Below, in pieces: positions 16,456-24,830 of a DNA stretch of 64,000 bases. Source of the stretch: Nocardioides albertanoniae (GTDB taxonomy: Bacteria; Actinomycetota; Actinomycetes; Propionibacteriales; Nocardioidaceae); the NCBI RefSeq assembly GCF_006716315.1, contig NZ_VFOV01000001.1, positions 912,501 through 976,500 on the forward strand. The letters are read 5' to 3'. The notes under the pieces were generated by a model that saw only the letters and a list, made by a program, of their open reading frames with translations, was not told where the DNA came from and searched no databases. Numbering within the stretch: the stretch's first letter is position 1; the number at the start of each line of letters is the position of its first letter. The position numbers and the translations under genes are program-made.

Positions 16456-17133
16456 TCAGAGGTCCAGCTTGTAACCCAGCCCGCGCACGGTGACCAGGAA
16501 CTTCGGCTCGGACGGGTCCGGCTCGAGCTTGGCGCGCAGGCGCTTGACGTGGACGTCGAGGGTCTTGGTGTCGCCGACGTAGTCGGAGCCCCAGACGCGG
16601 TCGATGAGCTGGCCGCGGGTCAGCACGCGACCCGGGTTGCGCAGGAACATCTCCAGGAGCTCGAACTCCTTGAGCGGCAGGCGCTGCTCGGAGCCGTCGA
16701 CGGTCACGACGTGACGCTCGACGTCCATCCGGACCGGGCCTGCCTCCAGCGTGGCCGGTGCGGCGTCGGGCTCGGAACCACGACGCAGGACGGCGCGGAT
16801 CCGGGCGACGAGCTCGCGCGGCGAATAGGGCTTGGTGACGTAGTCGTCTGCGCCGAGCTCGAGCCCGACCACCTTGTCGACCTCGTCGTCCTTCGCGGTC
16901 ACCATGATGACCGGCACGGACGAGGTGGCTCGGATCTGGCGGCACACCTCGGTGCCGGAGAGTCCGGGAAGCATCAGGTCGAGCAGCACGATGTCAGCGC
17001 CGTTGCGGTCGAACTCCTTCAACGCATCGGTGCCGTCCTCGGCGATGGCGACCTCGAAGCCCTCCTTGCGGAGCACGTAGGACAGCGCCTCGCTGTAGCT
17101 GGCTTCATCTTCGACGACGAGTACCCGGGTCAC
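16456..17133 (-). CDS. regX3: Phosphate-responsive response regulator RegX3 (PhoP type)
   Basis: OmpR-family response regulator, 225 aa. Receiver domain residues 1-118: acidic pocket VEDEA, phospho-acceptor Asp in LLDLMLPG (about residue 51), MVTAKD and the Lys in VTKPYSPRELV. The C-terminal winged helix has LPLKEFELLEMFL and DTKTLDVHVKRLRAKLE. It works with SenX3 and PhoU to activate the phosphate-starvation regulon. It overlaps senX3 by four bases (ATGA). It is convergent with the MFS gene across element C1. Confidence 0.96.
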   Translation of the reverse strand: MTRVLVVEDEASYSEALSYVLRKEGFEVAIAEDGTDALKEFDRNGADIVLLDLMLPGLSGTEVCRQIRATSSVPVIMVTAKDDEVDKVVGLELGADDYVTKPYSPRELVARIRAVLRRGSEPDAAPATLEAGPVRMDVERHVVTVDGSEQRLPLKEFELLEMFLRNPGRVLTRGQLIDRVWGSDYVGDTKTLDVHVKRLRAKLEPDPSEPKFLVTVRGLGYKLDL

Positions 17134-18287
17134 GGGCGTTCCTCCTTGCTCGTGCCGGTCTGACCGGCAGTTGGTAGGTGCTGGGGGAGCGTGAGGGTGA
17201 AGGTGGACCCTTGACCCTCTTGCGACCAGACCTTGACCTCGCCACCATGCGTGGCGGCGACGTGTTTGACGATCGAAAGGCCGAGCCCGGTGCCGCCGGT
17301 GGAGCGATGGCGGGCCGGATCGACACGGTAGAACCGCTCGAAGATCCGGTCGATCTCGGTCGACGGGATGCCGATGCCCTGGTCGACGACGGCGATCTCG
17401 ACCGAGCCGTCGGTCGCGCGCGTCGAGACGGTCACCGTCGAGCCGGGTTCGGAGTAGGCGACGGCGTTGGAGACCAGGTTGGTGACCGCGGCCAGCACCT
17501 GCTCCTCGTTGCCGAAGACGTGCAGGCCGGCGGTGCCGGCGCTGACCACGTTGATGTTCTTGGCCTCGGCGTCGACGGTCGAGCTGTCGACGGAGGAGGC
17601 GATGACCTTGTCGACGTCGACCGCGACCGGCGTCTCCAACGGCTCGTCGCCCTGCAGCCGGGAGAGCTCGATGATCTGCTGGACCAGCGCGGTCAGGCGC
17701 TCGGACTCGGTGATCATCCGGTTGGAGAAGCGGCGTACGGCATCGGGGTCGCCGGAGGCTTCGGTGACCGCGTCGGCGAGCACCCGGATCGCGCCGACCG
17801 GCGTCTTGAGCTCATGGCTCACGTTGGCGACGAAGTCGCGGCGCACGGCCTCCACGCGGCGCTCGCGGGTGCGGTCCTCGACCAGCGCGAGGCAGAGGCG
17901 GGTGCCGAGCGGCGCGACGCGGGCGGTGACGTGTCGCGAGGCCCCGTTGGCGCGCGAGATCACCAGCTCGGTCTCGCGGATCTGGCCGTCGCGGCGCACG
18001 CCGTGGACTAGCTCGGAGAGCTCGGGCGAGACCAGCGAGGTGCCGCGCACCAGCCCGAGGGCGTACGCCGGGGCGCTGGCCTTGAGCACCGTGTCGTCCT
18101 CGTCGACGACGACCGCGCTGCTGCGCAGCACCGAGAGGACCGCGGCCACCTCGGAGGGGACCTTCGGGGGATCCGCGTCAGGCGTGCGTCGACGGGAGCG
18201 CTCGCTCATCGCCCATGCAAGCACCGCCGCTCCGGCGACGACCGCGCCGAGGAGCGCAGCAAGAAAGGCCTGCGTCGTCGAGTCCAC
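17130..18287 (-). CDS. senX3: Sensor histidine kinase SenX3
   Basis: 385-aa membrane kinase: a single N-terminal transmembrane segment (residues about 9-27), a PAS-like domain (about 45-140), HisKA with phospho-acceptor His in NVSHELKTPVGA (about residue 166), then HATPase_c with N-box VTNLVSNAVAYS, DQGIGIP and GTGLGLSIVKH. Family knowledge: it signals phosphate status together with the Pst transporter and PhoU. The GTG start has TACCCT (18294-18299) six bases upstream, so it is leaderless. It is divergent from phoU. Confidence 0.95.
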   Translation of the reverse strand: MDSTTQAFLAALLGAVVAGAAVLAWAMSERSRRRTPDADPPKVPSEVAAVLSVLRSSAVVVDEDDTVLKASAPAYALGLVRGTSLVSPELSELVHGVRRDGQIRETELVISRANGASRHVTARVAPLGTRLCLALVEDRTRERRVEAVRRDFVANVSHELKTPVGAIRVLADAVTEASGDPDAVRRFSNRMITESERLTALVQQIIELSRLQGDEPLETPVAVDVDKVIASSVDSSTVDAEAKNINVVSAGTAGLHVFGNEEQVLAAVTNLVSNAVAYSEPGSTVTVSTRATDGSVEIAVVDQGIGIPSTEIDRIFERFYRVDPARHRSTGGTGLGLSIVKHVAATHGGEVKVWSQEGQGSTFTLTLPQHLPTAGQTGTSKEERP

Positions 18288-18348
18288 ACGATCAGGGTAA
18301 TCCCATCAAACACCCTCATCCCTACCCGTGGACGCGATCGCGCCGAAC

Positions 18349-18366
18349 GTTCACCACGGGTTCACT
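18349..18366 (+). promoter_or_regulatory. PHO box (direct repeat) before phoU
   Basis: GTTCACC-N4-GTTCACT, two 7-bp units at 11-bp spacing. This matches the PhoP/RegX3 direct-repeat unit known from Streptomyces. It lies about 31 bp upstream of the phoU -10 hexamer, suited to activation, and within the senX3-phoU divergent region. Confidence 0.7.
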
Positions 18367-18396
18367 CTGTGGGGGATGTAGTACACGTCGGGTGTC

Positions 18397-18402
18397 TACG
18401 AT
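18397..18402 (+). promoter_or_regulatory. phoU -10 (leaderless)
   Basis: TACGAT six bases before ATG 18409; no Shine-Dalgarno precedes the start. Confidence 0.6.
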
Positions 18403-18408
18403 CGGTTC

Positions 18409-19059
18409 ATGCGTGCTGCTTTCCATGACGACCTCGATGCCATCTTCACCGACCTGACCAGCGTCTGCGAGCTGGTCTCCGTCGCCGTGCGCGACGCCAC
18501 CGCGGCTCTTCTCGAGGCCCGCAGCGACCTTGCCGAGCAGGTGATCGACAACGACGTCGCGATCGACGACGCCCGCGAGCGGATCGAGGAGAACGCGCTC
18601 GAGCTGCTCGGCCTGCAGTCGCCGGTCGCCGGTGACCTTCGGGTCGTCGTCGCCGCCCTGCGGATGATCGCCGACCTCGAGCGGATGGGCGACCTCTCCG
18701 TCCACGTCGCCAAGATCGCCAGGCTGCGTACGCCGAACAAGGCTGTTCCCGAGCTGGCCCACCAGACCATCGCCAAGATGGCGGAGGTGGCCGAGCAGAT
18801 GGTCGACCGCACCTGCCAGATCCTCCGCGACCGCGACGTCTCCGCGGCCCAGGACCTCGTCGCCGACGACGACGAGATGGACCGGCTGCGCCGCAAGTCG
18901 TTCGCCGAGCTGCTCGGCCAGGACTGGGACGCGGGCGTCGAGGCGGCCGTCGACGTCGCCCTGCTGGGCCGCTACTACGAGCGCATCGCCGACCACTCCG
19001 TGACGGTCGCCAACCGGGTCGTCTTCGTCGTCACCGGCAAGACCCCCGCCGACTCCTGA
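18409..19059 (+). CDS. phoU: Phosphate signalling protein PhoU
   Basis: 216-aa all-helical PhoU protein with two PhoU repeats. The metal-cluster motifs DLRVVVAALRMIADLERMGD (first repeat) and ALLGRYYERIADHSVTVANR (second repeat) are clear. It inhibits SenX3-RegX3 signalling under phosphate sufficiency. A PHO box upstream indicates autoregulated expression by RegX3. The length is normal. It is convergent with gpmA over element A2. Confidence 0.96.
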   Translation: MRAAFHDDLDAIFTDLTSVCELVSVAVRDATAALLEARSDLAEQVIDNDVAIDDARERIEENALELLGLQSPVAGDLRVVVAALRMIADLERMGDLSVHVAKIARLRTPNKAVPELAHQTIAKMAEVAEQMVDRTCQILRDRDVSAAQDLVADDDEMDRLRRKSFAELLGQDWDAGVEAAVDVALLGRYYERIADHSVTVANRVVFVVTGKTPADS

Positions 19060-19062
19060 CCC

Positions 19063-19127
19063 GTCGAGTCGGCTCGTCCTGACACGAAAACGCGTCGAGT
19101 CGGCTCGTCACAACGAGCCGACTCGAC
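19063..19127. repeat. Palindromic repeat family A, copy A2
   Basis: A full inverted repeat with 15-bp arms (GTCGAGTCGGCTCGT 19094-19108, loop CACA, mirror arm 19113-19127) preceded by a lone left arm at 19063-19078. It occupies the whole phoU-gpmA tail-to-tail spacer. Confidence 0.9.
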
Positions 19128-19146
19128 GATTCGTGCGTGGTCTTGG

Positions 19147-19887
19147 CTACTGCTTGCCCTGGTTGGCGACTGCCTCGGCGGCGGCCGCTGCGGCCTCGGG
19201 GTCGAGGTAGGTGCCGCCGGCGACGACCGGGCGGAGCGACTCGTCGAGCTCGTAGACCAGCGGCTGGCCGGTGGGGATGTTGAGCTTGGCGATGTCGGTC
19301 TCGGAGATGTCGTCGAGGTGCTTGACCAGCGCGCGCAGGCTGTTTCCGTGGGCGGTGACCAGCACCGTCTTGCCGGCCTCGAGGTCGGGCACGATGGCCG
19401 ACTCCCAGTAGGGGATCATCCGGGCCACGACGTCCTTGAGGCACTCGGTGGCCGGCACCTCGATGTCCGCGTAGCGCGGGTCATCGGCCTGGGAGAACTC
19501 CGAGTCGGCCTCGATCGGCGGCGGCGGTACGTCGTAGGAGCGGCGCCAGAGCTGGAACTGCTCCTCGCCGAACTTCTTCAGCGTCTCGGACTTGTTCTTG
19601 CCCTGCAGCGCGCCGTAGTGACGCTCGTTGAGGCGCCAGTCGCGCCGCACCGGGATCCAGTGACGACCGGCGGTGTCGAGCGCGATGTTGGCGGTGTTGA
19701 TCGCACGGCGCAGCAGGCTCGTGTGGACCAAGTCGGGAAGCAGCTCCGCCTCGCCCAGCAACTTGCCGCCGTTGACGGCCTCGGCCCGACCCTTGTCGGT
19801 GAGGTCGACGTCGACCCAGCCGGTGGAGAGGTTGAGCGCGTTCCAGTCGCTCTCGCCGTGACGCAGCAGGACGAGCTTGTAGGTCAT
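19147..19887 (-). CDS. gpmA: 2,3-bisphosphoglycerate-dependent phosphoglycerate mutase
   Basis: Glycolytic/gluconeogenic mutase interconverting 3- and 2-phosphoglycerate, 246 aa. The phospho-His motif [10 protein letters not shown] (His about residue 10), [26 protein letters not shown] and the second His in [11 protein letters not shown] are all present. It is downstream of and overlaps (TGATG) a lipoprotein gene, so the two are co-transcribed. An Ala-rich C-terminal tail is visible. Confidence 0.97.
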   Translation of the reverse strand: MTYKLVLLRHGESDWNALNLSTGWVDVDLTDKGRAEAVNGGKLLGEAELLPDLVHTSLLRRAINTANIALDTAGRHWIPVRRDWRLNERHYGALQGKNKSETLKKFGEEQFQLWRRSYDVPPPPIEADSEFSQADDPRYADIEVPATECLKDVVARMIPYWESAIVPDLEAGKTVLVTAHGNSLRALVKHLDDISETDIAKLNIPTGQPLVYELDESLRPVVAGGTYLDPEAAAAAAEAVANQGKQ

Positions 19888-20681
19888 CAGTGCGCTTCCT
19901 CGGCGCCCGGAAGGGCAGCCTCGGGGAACTCGCAGGAGTAGGGGTCCTGGCTGGCGGCGTGCTCGCCCTCCGCGTGCTCGCCCTCGGCCTGAGCGCCCTC
20001 GGCCTGAGCGCCCTCGGCCTGAGCGCCCTCGGAAGCGGCGCCCTCGGACTCGGTGGGAGCGTCGGCCGGAAGGGTCGAGGCCTCCTCGGTGCCCTCACCG
20101 GCGGTGCCCTCGTCGGCAGTGCCCTGCTTGCCCGCGTTCTTGCCCTTCTTGGCGGGCTTCTCGGCCTTGTCGGTGGCCGCGACGACGTCGAGGTAGGTGC
20201 CGCACTGGGAGACCACCGGGATCGAGATGGTCTTCGGGTCGCCCTCGGAGAAGGTGAAGGTCATCGGGATGCTGTCGCCCGGCTTGAAGTCGCCGGTGAC
20301 CGCGATGCCACCGATGGCGGGGTCGGCGAGGTTGATGATGCCGGCGTCGGGCAGCTCGATCGCCTTGAACGACTCGGGGGTGACGGTCTTGGTGGCGTCG
20401 TCCGCGGTCTCGATGGCGGTGACCGTCGGCAGCGTCTTGCCGGTCACCGCCGGGTTGATGGCGGGGTCGAGCGAGAAGGTGCCGACGAGGATGCCGGTGC
20501 CTTCCTGCGCGGTCACGATGCGAGCGGCGTTGACCCGCACTGCGCCATCGAGCGTCGAACCGCCGTGGGTGATCTCGTTGGGGCGGTCGGTCGCGTAGTC
20601 GAAGCTGTTGCAGGCGCTCAGCGCGGGCACGGCGAGAGCCACGAGGACACCCGCGATCGCGAGCCGCTTCTGCTTAACCAT
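19887..20681 (-). CDS. Secreted lipoprotein with Gly/Ala/Glu-rich repeat tail
   Basis: 264-aa lipoprotein. The signal peptide ends in the lipobox LSAC (Cys about residue 24). A beta-rich domain follows (residues about 30-180) containing [20 protein letters not shown] and [10 protein letters not shown], resembling LpqE/PCu(A)C-like actinobacterial lipoproteins. No Met/His copper motif is evident, so copper binding is not claimed. The C-terminal tail has repeated EGAQA and EGEHA units from 15-bp DNA repeats near 19966-20040. Start: ATG 20681 gives a compact signal peptide; GTG 20699 would add six residues. Confidence 0.75.
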   Translation of the reverse strand: MVKQKRLAIAGVLVALAVPALSACNSFDYATDRPNEITHGGSTLDGAVRVNAARIVTAQEGTGILVGTFSLDPAINPAVTGKTLPTVTAIETADDATKTVTPESFKAIELPDAGIINLADPAIGGIAVTGDFKPGDSIPMTFTFSEGDPKTISIPVVSQCGTYLDVVAATDKAEKPAKKGKNAGKQGTADEGTAGEGTEEASTLPADAPTESEGAASEGAQAEGAQAEGAQAEGEHAEGEHAASQDPYSCEFPEAALPGAEEAH

Positions 20682-20733
20682 GGTCGTCACGCGCGACACT
20701 CTATCCGCCCGATCCGGCGATCATGGAAAAGGG

Positions 20734-21579
20734 TCAGGCACGCAGCCCGACGGTGCTCGCGACGTACAGCATCGCGCCGACCACGGCGGCGATGTAGACG
20801 AGCGTGACCAGCAGCAGCTTGCCCGCGCCCAGCTTGAGCCCGGCCTTGAGCGGCAGGTAGGTCCAGCCGTCCTCGTTGTCGGCGACGAGCCCCCACAGGG
20901 CGGTCAGGAAGTGCGCGCCGACGCCGAGGGCAGCGGCGAGGGCGATCATCGCCCAGTGAGGTGGTCCGCCCGCGGACTCACCGGCCCAGCCGGCATACGA
21001 GAGATATCCGGGGTAGCAGGCGAAGGTCGCCGCCCACGGGACCCAGGAGAAGAGCCCCTTGCGCAGCACCACGTTGGCGAGCATCCCGAGCACCAGCGAG
21101 CCGAGATAGAACAGGCCGGCCACGGTGCCGGAGGTCACCGAGAGCGGGATGATCAGGAGTACGCCGCAGCACAGCACGAACCAGACGCCGCCGGCTTCGA
21201 GGCGACCGTCGGAGATCGGCTTGCCGCCGCGCCCGTGACGGCGGTCGGCCGACTGGTCGACGAGGTCGTTGTGCCAGCCGAGCACGGCCTGCCCGACCAG
21301 CACGGTGATCGCGATCAGCGCGACCTCGCGGGTCGAGAGACCGGCGAGGACCGCAGCCCCCGCGATGCCGATTGCGGTCAGGACTGCTTGACGCGGATGC
21401 GCGCTACGAACAAGGAGGAGCGGGGCCCAGTTGCCGACCTTGTCCATGACGCTCTGCTCGTGCGCCGAGGCAGCAGGCACGGCGGACGCACTGGCCTGCG
21501 TCGCTTCCTGGTCCTGCACCTGGGCGTTCGACGACATGGTGAAGATGGTCTTGGGGGCGCTCTGCGATGCATTCGCCAT
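20734..21579 (-). CDS. UbiA-family prenyltransferase
   Basis: 281-aa polytopic membrane protein, about eight hydrophobic segments after a 45-residue polar N-terminus. Two Asp-rich motifs characteristic of the family are present: NDLVDQSADRRHGR (diphosphate/Mg site) and GLVADNEDG late in the protein. It transfers a prenyl or polyprenyl group to an aromatic or sugar acceptor; acceptor unknown (menaquinone MenA has a different motif context). GATACT six bases before the ATG suggests a leaderless transcript. It is divergent from carD. Confidence 0.82.
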   Translation of the reverse strand: MANASQSAPKTIFTMSSNAQVQDQEATQASASAVPAASAHEQSVMDKVGNWAPLLLVRSAHPRQAVLTAIGIAGAAVLAGLSTREVALIAITVLVGQAVLGWHNDLVDQSADRRHGRGGKPISDGRLEAGGVWFVLCCGVLLIIPLSVTSGTVAGLFYLGSLVLGMLANVVLRKGLFSWVPWAATFACYPGYLSYAGWAGESAGGPPHWAMIALAAALGVGAHFLTALWGLVADNEDGWTYLPLKAGLKLGAGKLLLVTLVYIAAVVGAMLYVASTVGLRA

Positions 21580-21649
21580 GGCGGCAGTATCCGATACGGG
21601 GCCAAGCCGCGCAGGACAACTGGCTGAGCCACGCCAAAGATTTCAGTGT

Positions 21650-21661
21650 CGTTTCGAAACG
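21650..21661. promoter_or_regulatory. Perfect palindrome in ubiA-carD divergent region
   Basis: CGTTTCGAAACG, 12 bp, in the 238-bp spacer between the divergent ubiA-like gene and carD. It could be a regulator site; function unknown. Confidence 0.35.
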
Positions 21662-21782
21662 AGCGACCTCGCGACACGCGCTGCGACCTCCGCGCGCGGA
21701 AACACACAACTTATCGATCTGTCAACCCCACATTGATGCCCTGACCTGCAAAAACGCGGAATCCGAATTCTAAGATCCGTGG

Positions 21783-21788
21783 TAGACT
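21783..21788 (+). promoter_or_regulatory. carD -10 element
   Basis: TAGACT upstream of an AGGAAGGGG ribosome-binding site and ATG 21818. carD is one of the few genes here with a clear 5' leader. Confidence 0.55.
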
Positions 21789-21817
21789 TGTAGCCCTAGG
21801 AAGGGGTACCTAAAAAA

Positions 21818-22303
21818 ATGACTTTCACCGTCGGCGAGACCGTCGTATACCCGAACCATGGCGCGGCCGTCATCGAAGACATCGAGATGCGCACCATCAA
21901 GGGTGAGGAGCGACAGTATCTTGTGCTCCGCATCATCGCTCAGCAGGACCTCGTGGTTCGTGTTCCGGCCAACAACCTCGAGCTCGTCGGAGTTCGAGAC
22001 GTCGTGGACAAGGACGGGCTCGATCGAGTCTTCGAGGTGCTCCGCGCGGAGCACGTCGAGGAGCCGACCAACTGGTCGCGTCGTTACAAGGCAAACCTGG
22101 AGAAGCTGCACAGCGGCGACGTCATGAAGGTCGCCGAGGTCGTGCGCGACCTGTGGCGTCGTGAACGTGACCGTGGCCTCTCCGCCGGGGAGAAGCGCAT
22201 GCTTGCCAAAGCACGCCAGATCCTCGTCTCGGAGCTCGCGCTGTGCGAGCACACCAACGAAGACAAGGCTGAAGTCCTCCTCGACGAGGTGCTGGCCAGC
22301 TGA
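21818..22303 (+). CDS. carD: CarD-family RNA polymerase-binding regulator
   Basis: 161 aa. The N-terminal RNAP-interacting Tudor-like domain (residues 1-70) has [20 protein letters not shown] and [20 protein letters not shown]. The C-terminal helical DNA-binding domain has the conserved Trp near NWSRRYKAN that wedges the promoter upstream fork. It stabilises open complexes at rRNA and other promoters; in mycobacteria it is essential. A strong AGGAAGGGG lies 12 nt upstream. It is followed by a hairpin terminator. Confidence 0.97.
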   Translation: MTFTVGETVVYPNHGAAVIEDIEMRTIKGEERQYLVLRIIAQQDLVVRVPANNLELVGVRDVVDKDGLDRVFEVLRAEHVEEPTNWSRRYKANLEKLHSGDVMKVAEVVRDLWRRERDRGLSAGEKRMLAKARQILVSELALCEHTNEDKAEVLLDEVLAS

Positions 22304-22323
22304 AGCTGGTTCGGGTCTGCGTT

Positions 22324-22360
22324 ACAGGCTCCGGGGTGAACCCGGGGCCTGTTTCGCGTT
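22324..22360 (+). terminator. Rho-independent terminator after carD
   Basis: 12-bp stem ACAGGCTCCGGG / CCCGGGGCCTGT (one G-U) around GTGAA, followed by TTTCGCGTTTT. This is one of the few conventional terminators in the window. Confidence 0.8.
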
Positions 22361-22398
22361 TTGCAGGCTGGGTGGGCGGGCCGATCCGCCGGTGGCAC

Positions 22399-22404
22399 TA
22401 GCGT
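22399..22404 (+). promoter_or_regulatory. -10 of IspD-like gene (leaderless)
   Basis: TAGCGT seven bases before ATG 22412, supporting that start rather than the upstream in-frame codon at 22361. Confidence 0.55.
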
Positions 22405-22411
22405 GGCCCCC

Positions 22412-23020
22412 ATGGAGGACATCTACGCCGACTACGACGAGATCGACGAGACCGTCGAGGTCCCGCCGGCGCTCGGGATCGTCGCCGACGACGGCCGAGG
22501 GTCGCTGCCGTTCGCGCTGATCCACGACGAGGCGCTGGTCGCCGCGGCGACCTGGGCGCTGGGGGAATCCGGGGTGACGCCGGTCGACTTCACCACCTCG
22601 TGGGAGGGCATCGTCGCGGCCGAGGAGCCGCTGGTCCTCCACGACTCGCTGTGCCCGATGACCCCGCCGGCCTTCATCGCTCACTGCCTCTCGACCGCGG
22701 TCGAGCGCGACGCGGTCGTGATCGGCGTACGCCCGGTCACCGACACGGTCAAGACGATCTCGATCTCCGAGGGGGCTGCCGAGCTCGGCCGGACGATCGA
22801 CCGCTCCGAGCTGATCTCGATCGCCTCGCCGATCGTGCTGCCCCCGGCGGTCGTCGCCACGCTGGAGCAGTGGCCCTCCGGCGACTTCGCCACGATCGCC
22901 GCGTCGCTGGCGAGCCGGGTGCCGGTCATCTCCGTCGAGGCGCCGCCGGTCGGTCGGCGGGTGGCCTCCGAGGAGGACGTACGCCTCCTGGAGGCGCTCT
23001 CGCGGGCAGCGGTCAGCTGA
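22412..23020 (+). CDS. IspD-like protein without the nucleotide-binding motif (pseudo-enzyme?)
   Basis: 202 aa. The middle and C-terminal parts resemble IspD: LVLHDSLCPMTPPAFIAHCL parallels the HDAARP region, VIGVRPVTDTVKTI matches the VTDTxK substrate motif, and EEDVRLLEALSRA matches the IspD tail. The N-terminal nucleotide loop AAGxGxR...K is absent; instead there is GIVADDGRGSLPFALIHDEA. It sits where ispD normally follows carD. The full-length ispD lies tail-to-tail beside it with an 8-bp overlap. I infer a duplicate that lost CTP binding or was repurposed as a partner or regulator; a wholly unrelated function is possible. Confidence 0.6.
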   Translation: MEDIYADYDEIDETVEVPPALGIVADDGRGSLPFALIHDEALVAAATWALGESGVTPVDFTTSWEGIVAAEEPLVLHDSLCPMTPPAFIAHCLSTAVERDAVVIGVRPVTDTVKTISISEGAAELGRTIDRSELISIASPIVLPPAVVATLEQWPSGDFATIAASLASRVPVISVEAPPVGRRVASEEDVRLLEALSRAAVS

Positions 23021-23717
23021 GGAGCGCCTCGACCATGCGGAGGTCGTCGGCGAAGGTCACCTTGAGGTTGCCCGGCCTGCTGGGCACGGCCACGATGCGT
23101 ACATCGGGCTGATAGCGCTCCAGCGTCGCACCGGTGTCGGTGCCGTCGAAGCCGTCCGCCGCGGCCCGGGTGTAGGCCGCCAGCAGGCTCGCCGCTCCGA
23201 ACGCCTGCGGCGTCTGTACGCCGACGAGCGCATCGCCCGCGGCCTTCTCGACGGGCTGCAGAGACATGGTCGCGAGGTGGGTGAGCGGCACGGCCGGGAT
23301 GGCCCCGCCGTGCTCGCGAGCCGCGTCGACGACCGCCGCGTAGAGGCCGGTGTCGGCCAGCGGCCGGGCGGTGTCGTGGATCGCGACCACATCGATCCGG
23401 CCGCCCTCGATGTCGGTCCGGAGCACCCCGAGCGCTGCCTGCTCGGAGGCGTGACGGGTGGCGCCGCCGACGACCATCGCGACCTCGCGCTCGCCGAGCA
23501 GGGGCTGCACGATCGCCGCGACCGCGTCCTCGTCGCCGCTGCGTACGACGAGGACGATGCGCTCGACGTCGTCGACCTCCAGCGCGACCCGCAGCGAGAG
23601 ACCGAGGGCCGAGGTGGCCGGATCCTCGGAACCGTCGAGCGGGAGCAGCACCTTGTTGACGGAGGCCCCGACACGGGTGCCGGATCCGGCGGCCAGGAGG
23701 ACGAGAGCAGCGGGCAC
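23013..23717 (-). CDS. ispD: 2-C-methyl-D-erythritol 4-phosphate cytidylyltransferase
   Basis: 234-aa nucleotidyltransferase of the MEP isoprenoid pathway, forming CDP-ME from MEP and CTP. CTP-binding LLAAGSGTRVG and the Lys in NKVLLPLDG (residues about 7-28) are intact, as are AIHDTARP, VQTPQAF, TDTGATLE and LKVTFADDL. Oddity: the usual VTDTIK substrate segment reads PLTHLATMSL here, while the neighbouring IspD-like protein keeps VTDTVK. The GTG start has TAGCCT (23724-23729) six bases upstream (leaderless). It is inverted relative to carD, ispF and cysS. Confidence 0.85.
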   Translation of the reverse strand: MPAALVLLAAGSGTRVGASVNKVLLPLDGSEDPATSALGLSLRVALEVDDVERIVLVVRSGDEDAVAAIVQPLLGEREVAMVVGGATRHASEQAALGVLRTDIEGGRIDVVAIHDTARPLADTGLYAAVVDAAREHGGAIPAVPLTHLATMSLQPVEKAAGDALVGVQTPQAFGAASLLAAYTRAAADGFDGTDTGATLERYQPDVRIVAVPSRPGNLKVTFADDLRMVEALLS

Positions 23718-23797
23718 GCCTCGAGGCTATCGGCACCGGCGCTCGGGTGTTTACGCACCCGTTACAAGCCGAAACAGGAGACGGAAGCTGCGCGCCC

Positions 23798-23803
23798 TAG
23801 GTT
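23798..23803 (+). promoter_or_regulatory. -10 of nirD-like gene (leaderless)
   Basis: TAGGTT seven bases before ATG 23811; fixes the start of a short gene embedded in a long open frame. Confidence 0.55.
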
Positions 23804-23810
23804 CGACGTC

Positions 23811-24173
23811 ATGAGCACTCGCTCTCACGGGGACAGGCATGCCGAGTGGCACTCGGTCTGCCAGGTCGCCGCGCTCGGGATGGAGCGGGGAGCCACCGCA
23901 CTGGTCCACGGCCAGGCGATCGCCATCTTCCGGATGCCCGGCGACATCGTCTACGCGCTGGGCAACCACGATCCGTTCGCCAAGGCGTCGGTGATCGCCA
24001 GAGGGATCGTGGGCGTCCGCGACGGCGTGCCGTTCGTCGCCTCGCCCGCTCACCGGCACGGGTTCGACCTGCGTACGGGACGGTGTCTCGACGACCCGCA
24101 CGTCGCGATCCCCGCCTACGAGGTGCGGGTCGTCGACGGGCTCATTCACGTCGGGCGCCGCAAGGTGGGCTGA
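23811..24173 (+). CDS. NirD-like Rieske-fold protein (orphan nitrite reductase small subunit)
   Basis: 120-aa single-domain protein matching NirD, the small subunit of assimilatory NADH-nitrite reductase: [38 protein letters not shown] and [16 protein letters not shown]. Like NirD, it lacks the CxH...CxxH ligands, so it has no 2Fe-2S cluster. No nirB is near; it is sandwiched between ispD and ispF. It could complement a distant NirB or be a redox-sensing or scaffold paralogue. Leaderless start with TAGGTT. Confidence 0.78.
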   Translation: MSTRSHGDRHAEWHSVCQVAALGMERGATALVHGQAIAIFRMPGDIVYALGNHDPFAKASVIARGIVGVRDGVPFVASPAHRHGFDLRTGRCLDDPHVAIPAYEVRVVDGLIHVGRRKVG

Positions 24174-24234
24174 CCGCGCCCGCCCGGCCGGGCAGCTGAC
24201 CGGGTATCTGGGAGCATCTGGGAGACTGCGGAGC

Positions 24235-24714
24235 GTGCAGCTTCCTCTGGTCGGCGTCGGGACCGACGTACACAGCCTCGCCGACGGTGTGCCGATGCAT
24301 CTCGCCGGGCTCAGCTTCCCCGACGAGCCGCAGGGCCTGGCCGGCCACTCCGACGGCGACGTCGCCGCCCACGCCTGCTGCGACGCGCTCTTCTCGGCCG
24401 CAGGCCTCGGCGACCTCGGGTCCAACTTCGGCACCGCCGAGCCGGAGTGGTCCGGCGCGGCCGGAGCCACACTGCTGCAGGAGGCGGCTCGCCGGGTGCG
24501 CGAGGCCGGTTTCGAGATCGGCAACATCGCCGTCCAGGTGATCGGCAACCGACCGAAGATCGGCCCCCGGCGGGCGGAGGCCAGCCAGGCGCTCTCCGAG
24601 GCGGCGGGCGCGAGCGTCTCGGTGACCGCCACGACGACCGACGGTCTCGGACTCACCGGACGCGGCGAAGGCGTCGCCGCCATCGCCACCGTGCTCATCG
24701 CGCCCCGCCGGTAG
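24235..24714 (+). CDS. ispF: 2-C-methyl-D-erythritol 2,4-cyclodiphosphate synthase
   Basis: 159-aa trimeric zinc enzyme of the MEP pathway, cyclising CDP-ME-2-phosphate to MEcPP with loss of CMP. Zinc ligands are visible in GTDVHSL and [31 protein letters not shown] and the C-terminal [19 protein letters not shown] are standard. The GTG start encodes [13 protein letters not shown]. The usual partner ispD is on the opposite strand about 0.5 kb upstream. Confidence 0.95.
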   Translation: MQLPLVGVGTDVHSLADGVPMHLAGLSFPDEPQGLAGHSDGDVAAHACCDALFSAAGLGDLGSNFGTAEPEWSGAAGATLLQEAARRVREAGFEIGNIAVQVIGNRPKIGPRRAEASQALSEAAGASVSVTATTTDGLGLTGRGEGVAAIATVLIAPRR

Positions 24715-24745
24715 CGCAGGCGCCAGAATACCGGCGGGGCACGAT

Positions 24746-24823
24746 GAGATGCCCACGGTTCGCTCGCTGGCGCTCGCTCAACGCGCGTCGCGAATCCTGT
24801 ACTCGCAGGCTGCGTCCCTAGAC
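24746..24823. other. ispF-cysS spacer with GC-rich repeat-like stretch
   Basis: The 116-bp spacer contains a low-complexity GGTTCGCTCGCTGGCGCTCG run and imperfect inverted motifs. A similar-looking run occurs inside the GNAT gene near 53445-53515. No hairpin of real length is seen. Confidence 0.35.
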
Positions 24824-24824
24824 T
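24819..24824 (+). promoter_or_regulatory. cysS -10 (leaderless)
   Basis: TAGACT six bases before ATG 24831; no ribosome-binding site. Confidence 0.6.
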
Positions 24825-24830
24825 TGGGGC

